NCBI GenBank assembly: GCA_017893485.1
Contig: CM030358.1
Span: 145,404,393 to 145,468,392 of the forward strand
Length of the DNA: 64,000 nucleotides
Source: Hemerocallis citrina
Lineage: Eukaryota; Streptophyta; Magnoliopsida; Asparagales; Asphodelaceae
Direction: 5' to 3'
Below are positions 9,451 to 22,500 of this stretch, piece after piece. Position 1 is the stretch's first letter, and every line of letters starts with the position of its first letter. Under the pieces are notes generated by a model that did no database searches, was not told the origin of the DNA, and worked only from the letters and a program-made list of their open reading frames with translations. A program made the position numbers and the translations under genes.

Positions 9451-10530
9451 GAATCTGGGCTTCAATATGGCAACCCATTGAGGGCTCTTGAGATCCAAAG
9501 GAGGGAATATTTTAGGAGTGGTTGCTCTCTCTTCTTGTTATTCTTGATTCATTGATTATAATTGCATTGGATATTGCACTTGTTATTCTTGATGCATATG
9601 TGATTCTTAGGGCGTTTTTTTCTTCTCTCGTTTATATGATTCTAGGCATCTTGGGCATGCAAATGATTGCCCAAATATTAATGGGTTATTGGGGATTTTT
9701 TATTTTATTATAATATACTTGGCCCCATTTAGTGTACTATTATAATTCTTTTTTTTTTTTAATTATTATTATTTTTGTTTGGAATCAATATGCTGTAATT
9801 TAATGAAGTAAAGAGATTCTTTCTTTGGAGCTGAGTCTTTATATTTGTTTTCATGTAGGAATATATAACTTTTTGATTTTGATTATTTTAAAGTTTGTAT
9901 TTTGTTTGCATGTGGTGGGTGTCACCATTTGAGGGCTGGATGGGATTATTGTAGGTTTTCCTATTTGGAGAGGAAGAAGTTTAGATTAGAAATTCAAGAA
10001 AGGCTGCTCTTTGTCATCAAACATTGCCATCTTTGGTGTATCCTTGATCAGTTTGAAGGTCTATCTTGTAGATTTCAATGTTCAGTTTATCTTATTATTA
10101 TTAGTTCTGATCAGAATGTTAGTTTAGACTAGTTTTTAGCTTTTGGGTTTGCTGTTATTTACAGTTTAATGTAAGATTACTGTAATTTGTACCTATATCT
10201 CATTTTTGTTATCGTTAATTTGTTCTTTTATTCTAAAGTTTGATGCCTATATATATGGATAATCACTTCGATTTTCTGTTCTGTAGTATGTTGATCTATT
10301 TCTCTCCAGTCACCAGAATAGTCTATGCAAACACTTGAACTTCTTTATGAACTTCTGTTTATCTCTCTGATAGTACACACACTACTTAGAAACATAGATA
10401 ATTTCAATTTTGATATTTAGCATCTTGCTTGAACTTTTTTCCCCATTACTGGCAGGTACACATTTCGTTGAAAACCGAGCTCTGGCGACAATTTCCTCTT
10501 GTTCAAAGTTTGTTTTAGCTTGCTGTTTGG
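9451..10530 (+). other. 5' leader and probable leader intron of the CBL gene
   Basis: No coding similarity. A good 3' splice site (C/T tract then GGCAG) ends at 10455, giving a likely 75-nt leader segment 10456-10530 before the ATG. The matching donor further upstream is not certain. Confidence 0.45.
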
Positions 10531-13500
10531 ATGGGCTGTGTGCATGCAAAACATCATAAGCACACTCCTGGTTATGAGGATCCTGTGGTTCTTGCTGCAG
10601 AAACATCTTGTGCGTGTATAACTCTTTCAACTTTGACCCTTAAATTCCAAGCATAAACATGCAATGAGATTCTACTTCCTAGATTTTTAGGCCTAGTGTA
10701 AGAATTATAGGCAAGTATTGCTTTCATTCGATGTTGGTGGAATTAAATATTCTGTTGGCCTTTTACTTTTTCTGTGTGTGAAGTTAATTTTGTTTTCTAT
10801 GGTTTCTTGTTAGTGCGTCAAGAGGTTTAGCGCTTTAATTTTGAACCTCTAGTAGTAGATGCACCAAAAAATGTTTATCGATATAGACAAGCTGAAGTTT
10901 GGTCAATCTTCTACTTTTAAGTAGCTTTAGAAAATGATATGTACAACTTTTTTTTTTTTTTTCCTTTGTAAAGGAGTGGCGTCAAGGTTTTAAACTAATG
11001 GATGTCATATGCTGTGTCAAGACATTGTAATTTTAATTTAAAAAGAAAAACACACAATGTAAAATTTAGTTTACTCCTTAAATCCCAATGTCACTGGAAG
11101 AGAGAGAAAAACACTGTAGATATTTCTCAATGAATTAGCATGAGTGAAGCTGGGGCTCAAATTTCACTCTGTTTCTCTGTGTTTCTGCATTTATGAGAGT
11201 GTGCATGTGAATATGTATGTATATTGCACATACCTGTGCATTTGTTGATTTCTCATTTGGAGCATTCTAAATGTTTTAGAGTTCCAACCATACATTCCAA
11301 TTTTAGTTTAGTTTATGTTATTGATATTTATCTTCTTTTAAAATTTCTCCAAACTAACATTTGAATACTTTCCGAATGCTATGAGAAAATAGTTTATTTT
11401 TATCAGCAACAAAGATCAAAGTACATCATACTGAAATACAATTTCGAGGTCATCAAATTCATTTTGGTCATATTATCCCTATCACTATTTAAGGACTGAA
11501 ATTTCTGTGAAACTATCCTCCTCATTTCCATCAACAAGTGCTCCTATTTGTGACTCTGCGCGTTATTTGTTTTTCTGTATTGGCGCAACTGGCTAATCTT
11601 ACAGGAAGCTCTATCTCTCTTTCTCTCATACATTTTTTGTATCTGAATGCAGTTACTGTAAGCGAAGTGGAGGCACTTTACGAGCTATTTAAAAAGTTGA
11701 GCCATTCAATAATCAAAGATGGACTTATTCACAAGGTATCTTCTCTTCTATAACCACAGATTTCTGAAAACTTCAACCCAAAGGGTTATTTTAATAATAT
11801 AATTTACGAATCGGACTCGGTAAATTTTTTGTAAGCAGGAGGAATTCCAACTTGCGCTCTTCAAGAACAGTAATAGGCGAAATCTCTTTGCAGACAGGGT
11901 CAGTGTCATTCTTTTGCTATTCATTTTCTAGTTAAAATCTCAGGACAATTGATACTGCTGCTATATGTGGTTTTCATGCATGCTTTGTTAAGGAATTTTG
12001 ATATTGATAATGTTAATAGAGAGATTGTGAAATATTATTTGGTTAATAGATTAATTATAACAGAGTACAATGTCTCCTATATATAGGAGGGAACCAAATA
12101 CTAAATAGATACATAATCCGATATGAGACTAAATATTTAATACAATATTTAACACCCCCGCTTAAACTCACGGTGGGTCGAACAGTGTGAGTTTGTCCAC
12201 CAAGTAATAAAATTTCTGAACAGTGTGAAATTTGGTGAAGTCTGCTGTGTGTAATGAAGAAGCAATAGAATGAAGTGAAATGATCCCTAAGCACTCACGA
12301 ACATAGTGGCAATCTATCTCTATGTGCTTCGTTCGCTCATGAAAACTGAATTGCTTGTAATGTGCAATGCACTTCGATTATCACAATGAAGAGGAGTAGC
12401 TCCTGTAAGAGTGACACATATATCTGATAACAGTCAACGAACATGAACAATCTCTCTAGTAGTAGTTGTCATTGCTCTGTACTCAGTTTCGGTGGAAGAA
12501 CATGCAACAACTGCTTGTTTCTTGCTTCGCCATGAGATCAACGAATCACCAAGAAATAAACAAAAACCTGTGGGATCACCCACCCAATCTGAATCAGAAT
12601 ATGCATTGAGCTCTAGTTTGGATGTAGAAGACATGAATAATGTACGAGTGATAGTGTCTCAAAGATATATAAGGATCCGAAGAAAGCACCGTAGTGAATT
12701 GAAGTAGGAGTAGAAACAAACTGACTAACAATACTGACTGCATGAGCAATATTGAGTTTGGTCATGCATAAGTAGACAAACTGTCCAACGATATGCCTGT
12801 ATCTGGTGGGGTCGGGAAGGAGCTCACCATATATGAGACGAAACTTCACATGGAGCTCTAAGGAAGTATCGGTTGAGCGACTGTCAAAGAGATATGCAGC
12901 GGAGATAATATCTAATGTGTATTTCTGTTGAAAAATAAGTATCCCCTGAGATCCATTGGAAATTTCTAAATTCAGAAAGTAGCGTATTCTGCCAAGATCT
13001 TTCATATAGAATTGCTGGTGAAGGTATTTCTGGGTGAATGCAATACCTGCAGAATCATCCCCGGTAATAATCATATCATCAACATATAATAATAGAAGGA
13101 CCCTATCCTGAGGTGATGATCGCATAAATATAGAATGGTCCTGTGAACTCTGATTAAAACTAGCATGGGTGATGACACTGCGAAAACACTCAAATCAGAC
13201 TCGAGGGGCCTATTTCAGAAGATCATATATAGCTCGATGGAGACGACAAATATGATGAGGAGTGATAAGGCCAGGAGGAGGATGTATGTTAACAACCTTA
13301 GATAATGTACCATGAAGAAAGACATTCTTCACGTCCATTTGGTATTATAATGGCCACTGACGAACCGCGACAACGACAAGGAGAGTGCGAATTATAGTCA
13401 TCTGTGCAACCGGGGCAAAAGTCTCATTATAATCAATGTCATGCTCCCGAATAAATCCTTAGGCAACTAGACGAGACTTGTGCCGCTCAATGGAGCCATC

Positions 13501-16500
13501 AGGTCGATATTGACCTTGAAGATCTACTTGCAGGTATCAGGCTAGACACCCACAGGCAGTAGAACAACATCCCAAGTGCCAGTCTGATCAATTCCACTGA
13601 ACTCCTCTGCAGTAGCTTTCCGTCACTCGGGATATTGAACAGTTTCCTGATAGGTTATGGGCTCATGTGTGGAGTGTATAGCAGTGAGATACACATGAAA
13701 CTGTGGAGAGTAGGATGCTAGAGTGGCAAAACCAAACTGATCAGAAGGACCAGTAGCATCAGGTATGTAACGTGCAGGTGGGATGCCCGACATATAACAT
13801 ATAGACTGATGGACCGGTGGCGGATGAACAGTATGTGGGGGTGAGATAGGTGGTGTGTGTGCATTCAGCTATGGAGATGCAGGTGGTGAGGGTGCATAAT
13901 GCTGTGGAGATGTAGGTGGTGTCTCTGTAGGAGGAATAATAGGTGGAACGTCAGTATGAGAATGTAAAGGAGCCAAAGAAGTGGGATTGAATGAAATGCG
14001 GGAAGGTATGGTCGGAGAGATAGGCCCAACAACTAGGGAGTCCAGGAAACTAGCATCCTCAAGAGAGGTCAAGTTGTAGGGAGTCTTCCACAAATGAGAT
14101 ATGTCGAAAAATACGAATACAACAAGCCACATGATCAAAACAATGATATCCTTTATATTCAGGACTGAGACCTAGGTGAACGCACTGGGCATCTTGGGCG
14201 GTGAGCTTCGTGCACTCAGGGGAGGAAGAAGGACATAACAGGCGCACCCAAAGGTACGGAGCATACTGTAATCCGATGGGGAGTGGCGAAGAGCCTCATA
14301 AGGTGATGTGTCAGATAGGGCAGACAAGAGAGTGATGTTAATGAGACTGACAGACATCATGACAGCTTCAGCCCAGAAAGAACAATGAATAAAATAGGAG
14401 TAGAAGAGCACGAGTCATTTCAAGGATGTGACGATGCTTGCGTTCAGCTACACCATTCTGCTCATGCATGTGAGGGCATAATTGCTGAAAGAGTGTACCA
14501 TGAGATTGAAAGATCGATCTCATAGTAAAGAAAGTGTACTCATAAACACCGTCTGAGCGAAAGGTTTTGATACGCACACCAAACTGAGTGTGAACTATGT
14601 TCGTAAAGAATTGGTAGTCAGGTATCTCAGAGCATTGACACATAAGAAACACCAATGTGTATCTAGTAAAGTCATCGATGAAACTAACATAATAGAGATA
14701 ACCTTTGTGAGAAGGTGTAGGAGATGGTCTCCATATGTCAGAGTGAATAAGTTGAAAAGGATGGGTGGTTTGAGAAGTGCTCTTGTTATTAAAAGGGAGT
14801 GTTATGTGTTTGGCCAAATGACAATCCTGACAATCAGATAAATGAGTATAAGAAAGAGGACCAAGGGCACCACTACGGGCTAAAGTCTGGAGTCGAGATT
14901 CACTAATATGCCTTAAACGTCTGTGCCACAGATCAGCATCAGAGAACACAATACCAACAAAATGAGAATGAAATTTATGTGCATGAAGAAAATCTAGGTG
15001 ATATCGACGACCATGTTGACTAGCACGTCCAAACTCCTAACCAATGTGTGAATCTGTAATAGAACATCAAATGTAGTGACAAGACCACTATTGCACAGTG
15101 CACTAATAAAAATAAGGTTCATGGATAAATTGAGAGCATAAAAAACATAAGGTAATGTGAGAGTGGGAGAGGTAATTGATCCTGTGTGTAGTGAAGTTGT
15201 GAGCCATCGTCTGTTTGAAGAGATGGGGAGTGAGAGAAGTGCAATACTGGTGTTTAGCAGTGTATAATTACTAGTGAGATGATGTGATGTACTAGAATCT
15301 AAAATTCAGGAAGAATTTATACCGGGAGTAATAGAGAATACAGGAGCAGAGGGGACAACATTGACATAATCCCATGAGCTGAAGTTCCAACTGAGGGATG
15401 CAATATTGAAGATTGGCCAAATCAGCAGGAGATGACAAAGCTAAAGTGACTGTGATGGCAGAAGATGTAAGGGAAGATGTACTGCGAGGAATGAGACTTG
15501 TGGTGCGATGGCAAGGATTGAGATAACTGAGAGACTGCTGGTGTCGGAATTAGGATAGGGAGCTGGATGGTGCTATCGGTGTCGGAAGAAGAGGTGAGGC
15601 AGGGTTAGGAATGATGTTGAGAGGAGGGAGGAGGCCGGAATCAGGATGATGGTGGTGCTGTATCTGTCTGAATCTGGATGGAGATCGGGATGTGAGGGAG
15701 GATGAAGAGGAATGTGTAGCAACGGGGAAGGTGGTGGAGACTAAAAGGTACTGGTGAGGCTGAGATTCTATTGGAGAAGAAAGAGTACCTGCAAATTATT
15801 TTTTGATTTGTTATTTATTTATTTATTTTATTTTTTAATTTTTTGTGGACGACTGGCGGCGACGGCGACTGTGTCAGCAGCAGCAACAAACAGACAGAAG
15901 AGGTTAAAGGATTTGAATATTAGGTTTGGATTGTGATTTGGATATTGGGTCGGGTGGGGGTTTGGGTTGGGTCGGGTTGGGCTGTTTTTTTTGGGAACGG
16001 GTATAGGGTGGAGAACGGGAAAAGAGGGAAAAAGAATTAGGGTTTGAGGAAGATCAGGAGATGGAGGCTGCTAGGGTTTTGGGAGGTGTAGGGTTTCGGA
16101 GCAGGGAACTGACGGTGGATTTGGGGAGGTGTAGGGTGTCAGAGTGGGGAAATCAACTATGGGTTTCGGTTGCTGACGGTGAAGACGAGGGATTTTGAGT
16201 TTGGGATGAGTTTGTTGGGTTGTTGACTCAGAGTTTGGTCGACGATGGCTGACAAGGGATTAGGACGATGGCTGACGAGGGATTTTGGTCGATGATGGTG
16301 AGCCAGAGTTTGGGTTACTGAGTTTGGGTTGCTGTTGTTGTTGTCGAGGAGGAAGAAGATGTCGGGTTGTGTGTTGGGTTGCTGTTGTCGAGGAATAAGA
16401 AGATGTTGTTGTTGTTGCTCTTGTCGTCGAGGAAGAAGTTGCCGGGATGTTTGTTGGGTTGCTGTTGTCGAGGAAGAAATTGTGTTGCTGTTTCTCTTGT

Positions 16501-19500
16501 CGAGGAGGAAGAAGATGTTGTTGGGTTGCTGTTGTCGATGAGGAAGATGACGGCAATTAGGGTTAGTGTTTTAAAAAAATCTGAAATATTACTGCTTTGA
16601 TACCATGATAATGTTAACTGAGAGATTGAGAAATATTATTGGATTAATGGATTAATTATATCAGAGTACAATGTCTCCTATATATAGGAGGGAACCAAAT
16701 ACTAAACAAATATATAACCCGATATGAGACTAAATATATGATACAATATTTAACAAATGCTTTACTTTTCTTGGATCCTTATGAGAAGTTCTGAAGTTAT
16801 ATATACCTAAAAAGTGTATGCTATACATCAGGTTAAAAACAATTTTGCAACAAAGAATCAGAAAGGTGATACCTATTGTTTTTATTTATTTGTAAGAAGG
16901 TATGTTTGCTAGAACGACAACTTGTATTACAGATCAGAATGGAGCATATTGTAATTCAGTACTTGGTTGGGTGTGTTATTGCCCTACATTTAAAACATAC
17001 ATGAGAAGAGTGCCTGCAATAATTGCTGCCATGTTTTTTCTAAAGGGTTAACCAAACTGCTTGTACTTATGTAAAGGCAACTAAATGCAGATTTCTTCTT
17101 CCCCTGCTAAACTGACTCTTATGCCTATGGAGGATATCCTTCTCCCAAATTCTTTTCAGAATGTTTGTCTTTGTCATTTCACGTTGATGAACTGGATCCC
17201 CTTTCTAACTGATGTTTGAACTCAAAAATTTGCATGCACTTCCTTGTTGTGTACATGGCATCTCCCCAAAATAGAGCATAACGGCATGACCCTGTGTGTG
17301 TTTTGTAGATGTATATCCTTTAACTTATTGACATGTTATAGGTTATTTTTTCATATATAAAAAAGATAAAAACAGTAAAATTGTCATATAAAGCAATGAA
17401 AGATAAAACATTACTTGTTTGCTATAAGAGAAATCTTTCTTGATTTGCTGGCAAACAAGGTGAATTCATATGCTGGCTTGATTGAAAATCTTATTTGATA
17501 AGTCATGTACTCAACCACATCAATTAAAAAAGTATAACAATCTTACTTTTTTCTTATTTGTGACAATTGTATCCACTACATCCAATATCCCTCTTGATAT
17601 GTGCTTCATATTCCTTTACCGAATGATAAGGCATTAGCCTTAGCGGCATAGTGTGTTGCTCTCAATTGAGCTATAGTTTGCTTTTAATACACTTATAAAA
17701 AATTCTACAATCCAGGGTTACACTTCTGAGGCATTGAGGTCTTGATAATGGTCTAAGAAAATACCCAGCCTGCTTTAAAGCCTAAGCTGTGGCCTGTAGG
17801 TTTTGTTTTCCTGTTAGTATTCAAGTATGGAACTATTATACACACCTAAAACCTCATCAATCAACAGAGATTCCCTTTTTATATCTGATTAAGATTTTTT
17901 CTTCTCTATGTTAAATCACTTCATGGTAGCGAGAGAATGACATGCTTTGTAATGGTTGCCAACAGGAGCATTTTGTGCGAAGCATAAAATGTCTTTTTTT
18001 TTTTGTACTTTGTAGATTATTTATTTTAATTACAAAAATTATTTGTTAGAAAACTGATGTAAAACATAATCCTAAATAGATAATTTTCAAGAATCTTAAA
18101 GGATTAGTTTTACCAACATGTAGTACGGATCAAAGTTAGAATTTAAACAGTTAATCGGTTTGAAGGATTTTCAAGAATTGAATTAAGTTTAACAAGCCAC
18201 ATTTAATAATTCAGTTCTACAATCAATAATTATATTCCTAAGCGTTCTTAGCAAGTAAAAGATGCAATATTGATTCGTACTCTAATTAGGCTAGTAGAAC
18301 ACTCAATCTCGATATTTGTGGTCGACAGTTAAATTAAATAATATAATAGAGATGATAAAGCAGTATAACACAAATATTTGAAAAGTGGAAAGAGTATACC
18401 GGAGTTCGAAGAAAGCAGTAATCGGTATCAACAGAAAAAGCGGCTCTGACTTGGCTCGACGGCGGGAGGAAGGCAACACGGCGGCGGGACCGGGGAGGGG
18501 GGTCGCCGACGTGGACAACAGGCGGCGTCGACGGCGGCTCTAGGGTCGACAGGAGACAGCAACAAGGCTGTCGATGCTGGGGGGTGTGCTGGTCGTCGAA
18601 GGTAGGAGCGCCGGAGGATGGGTCAGGAGGGGAGGTCGGCGATGGGGTGAGGAGTTCGACGGAGAGGGTGTCGGGATGCAGTGGAGGGAAGGAAGGGGGA
18701 GACGGTGGTGGCTGTTTGCAGGGGAGAAGATAACGGTGGCTGGCGGTGGCGGTAGAGGTGAGGACGACGGTGAGGTCGACGTAGGAGAGGAGGGGTTCGA
18801 TTGTGGGTCTTTGGGGTTTCGGGATCCAGAGAAGAGGAAGGAGGAAGGTAGGGAATTAATTAGGGTTTTGGTTAAGTTGAGGATTAGGGTTAGGGTTTAG
18901 GAATTAAAGTGGATTTGGGAATTTTGGATATTTTTAGAGTTTATCACAAAGCCTAAAATTTTATTAGGATTTATCACAAGCCCTAATAAGTTGGATATCA
19001 ATTGTATCACACAAAGGATAGATGAAGAGCAAAACTCAACACAATAATTTTTTTAATCAAGAATAGCATGACTTCTTATTACTCTCAAGGCCAATATATA
19101 GGCTCAAAACAAATCTTGATACAAATCTCAAAATATTCTAAAATCTCAGAAATATTCTAATGCATAAAAAAAGATTACATATGGCTATAATTGTCAAAAA
19201 TAAATATGGTACCGAAATAAAATATTAAACTAAACAGAATAGATGTCCTTATCATTCTCTCCGGTGGGGAGAGAGCTCGATCCAATCGAGTCAAAACCAG
19301 TGATCCTGTCATGGTGCTCCAAAAGATCTGAATCCAGTTGCAGGAGCTCCTCACGATCACTGCAAGTGTCATCCAACTTTGGCTTGTTCTTCCACCTTAC
19401 CAAATACTTGTGCACACCACCATCCCTTGTAGAGATTATCTAATCATCTAAAATATTATCCAATTCTTCTGTCGGTGGGTAAATAGTATCAGGTAGAGGG

Positions 19501-22500
19501 GTAAATGTGGAAATCTCACAATTAGGCTGCAGGGTAGGCTCATCTATAAGAAAATTTCTAGGGTTGAATTTTGAGCCTTTATAGAGTAGTAGATCCCTTG
19601 TAGAGATTATCTAATCATCTAAAATATTATTCAATTCTTCTGTCGGTGGGTAAATAGTATCAGGTAGAGGGGTAAATGTGGAAATCTCACAATTAGGCTG
19701 CAGGGTAGGCTCATCTATAAGAAAATTTCTACGATTGAATTTTGAGCCTTTATAGAGTAGTAGATCCTTAATATTGAAAGTCTTACTTATGCCAAAGCCT
19801 TCAGGAAGGTCAACGATATAGGTATTATCATTGATTGTATGAAGAATCTTAAATGGGCCTGCAGCACGTATGTTCAAGTTCTTAACGGATCCAGCTGAAA
19901 ACCGTTTCGGATGAATCTGAACTATCACTTCGTCACCAACATTAAGAGTTTTAAATTTTCTTCTTGTATCTGTTATTAACGTGTAGTTAAAATTATTCTC
20001 ATTAATTTTCTTGGAAATATCTCTATGCAAATCATGAATGCAGAATGCAAATGGGATGCAGACTTTGTGACTCTGTGATGTTCTAATACAGGGGTAAAAT
20101 CTATGGGTTGCCAAGTGACTTGGAAAAGGATGGGTGACTCAGGTACACTCAATAGGGGTGACTGAACAAACTGAATACAATTGAGAGACTGGTCATTCCC
20201 TTTTTCATCAAAGTCATCGCTTACATTAGGTTCATAGGTAAACTCATTGTCGGGCTCATCAGCAATGGCAGCGGTACCCTCTACTATATTGATCCTACTG
20301 GGGCTGGGACAGTTGCCAGGAATATGGCCGTATCCTTTGCATTTATAGCACTTAGTGAGAGGATCAATCTTAGAAGAGTCTCTTTCAGTGTTCTTACATG
20401 TGTTGTCATTCCTAAGTGAATATGAATTTGATGTAGGCTTGCTTGGGTAAAACTTGTTGGGGTACTGAGGAGAAGAGTGCTCAGGTTTAGAGGAATTAGG
20501 AAGGATCATTCTAGGGGAATGATCTCTCGAATCGCTAGATCTATAATGGGAACTAGCTTTAAGGGAATTCATATCGAGGACTAGGGCATAAGGTGCCGCT
20601 AATGAGTTCACATTTCTATGAATTAGCTCGTTCCTCAGATCGGCTCGTAATCCAGCCCTGAACCTAGAGAGAGTTTGTTCTTCGCTCTCTTTACCTAAGG
20701 TATTGCACTGAATAAGGAAGTCATCAAACTTATCAATATACTCTTGGGTGGATTTGCTTTTTTGATAGAGTTGGTTCCACGAATCTAGCAATCGGGTGTG
20801 GAACGATAACGGTACATATCTCTCAGTGAGCTTCTTTTTCATGGCTTCCCAAGTGGCTATGGGTGCCAGCCCTCGGCTTCTGCGGGCGTGTTCAAGATTG
20901 GTCCAGTATTGTTGAGCTTTTCTAGTCAATTTCATCGTGACAAATTTAACTTTCAGGGCTTCGCTCATGTCAAACCACACAAAGTAGTGGTCCATCGTAC
21001 AGATCCAATCAAGATAAGCTTGGGGTTCCATGTGGTCTTCAAAATGGAGAACATCAGCCTTAACGTTCTTCTTATATTGTTCGTCAAGGTCACATTCTTG
21101 ACGTCGATTGTCACGAATATTTCCTTGAGAGATCTGACGATTAGCATGAAGCTCAGGGGCAATAGTTTGATTTAATTCCACTTTCTCAAGGCTCTGATTG
21201 ATATTGACAAGAGTTGCTTGAATGACAGGTAGGGTAGCGGAAATATCAAAGTTGTCCATTTCAGGTCGGTGAGGTCTAGGGTTCCTAATTGGGTGGTCAG
21301 GGAGGGAGAAGAAAGGCTCTTCGGGGTTTGTGATGGTGCTGCGAAGACGCATTCACCAAAAGTGGGAAACTAGGGGTCGTGTGTATGATGAAATTTGGAA
21401 GAAGAAAAAAACATGTCCTAAATGCATTTAAGTTTTTTTAAAAATTTTTTTTTTAATCTGAAGTGATGTAAAAGAACGAAAGAAAATAAAATAAAAAGAC
21501 TTTAGACAATCCTAAATGAATGCAAAAAAAAAAATCTACGACTAAATGATGCAAGAACTAGGATTTTCAGAACCTTCGCTCTGATACCAAAATGATGTAA
21601 AACGTAATCCTAAATAGAGAATTTTCAAGAATCTTAAAGGATTAATTTTATCAACATGTAGTGCGGATCAAAGTTAGAATTTAAACAATTAATCGGTTTG
21701 ATGGATTTTCAAGAATTGAATTAAGTTTAACACGCCCAATTAATAATTCAGTTCTACAATCAATAATTATATTCCTAAGCATTCTTAATAAGTAAAAGAT
21801 GCAATATTGATTGAACACTCAATCTCAATATGTGTGGTCGACAGTTAAATTAAATAATATAATAGAGATGATAAAACAGTATAACACAAATATTTGAAAA
21901 GTGGAAAAAGTATATCGGGGTTCGAAGAAAGCAGTAATCGGTATCAACAGAAAAAGCGGCTCTGACTTGGCTCGACGGCGGGAGGAAGGCAGCACGGCGG
22001 CGGGACCGGGGGGGGGGGTCGCCGACGTAGACAACAGGCGGCGTCGACGGCGGCTCTGGAGTCGACGGGAGACAGCAACAAGGCTGTCGACATTGGGGGG
22101 GTGTGCTGGTCGTCGAAGGTAGGAGCGCCAGAGGATGGGTCGAGAGGGGAGCAGGTCGGCGATGGGGTGAGTTTGACGGAGAGGGCGTCGGAAGGCAGAG
22201 GAGGGGAGGAAGGGGGCGACGGTGGTGGTTGTTTGCAGGGGAGAAGATGACGGTGGCTGGTGGTGGCGGTAGAGGTGAGTACGACGGTGAAGGTCGACGA
22301 GGAGGGGTTCGGTCGTGGGTCTTTGGGGTTTCGGGATCCAGAGAAGAGGAAGGAGGAAGGTAGGGAATTAATTAGGGTTTTGGTTAAGTTGAGGATTAGG
22401 GTTAGGGTTTAGGAATTAAAGTGGATTTGGGGATTTGAGATATTTTTAGAGTTATCACAAACCCTAAAATTTTATTTGGATTTATCACAAACATTAATTA

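Larger units (their letters stand above)
12005..16755 (-). mobile_element. Ty1/copia element 2 in CBL intron 3
   Basis: A 4.75-kb antisense copia element with two 150-bp LTRs. The primer binding site (minus strand TGGTATCAAAGC) directly abuts the right LTR. The polypurine tract AAGCGGGGG abuts the left LTR on the minus strand. Integrase, RT and RNase H are all recognisable but broken. No 5-bp target duplication is seen (GATAT versus AATGC), which could mean mutation or recombination between copies. Confidence 0.92.

Noticed and set aside
16260..16600. Ser/Thr/Gln-rich and Cys/Arg-rich frames
   Set aside because: Products of the trinucleotide-rich leader repeat in copia element 2.
18574..18900. 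A 108-aa Gly/Arg-rich frame, and its near copy at 22103-22363
   Set aside because: Both lie in the GC-rich centre of the two Ty3 LTRs and are repeats of each other; no protein family.
18870..18900. Telomere-like GGGTTAGGGTTTAGG sequence, also near 22395
   Set aside because: Only two to three units, in both LTRs of one element; not an interstitial telomere array.
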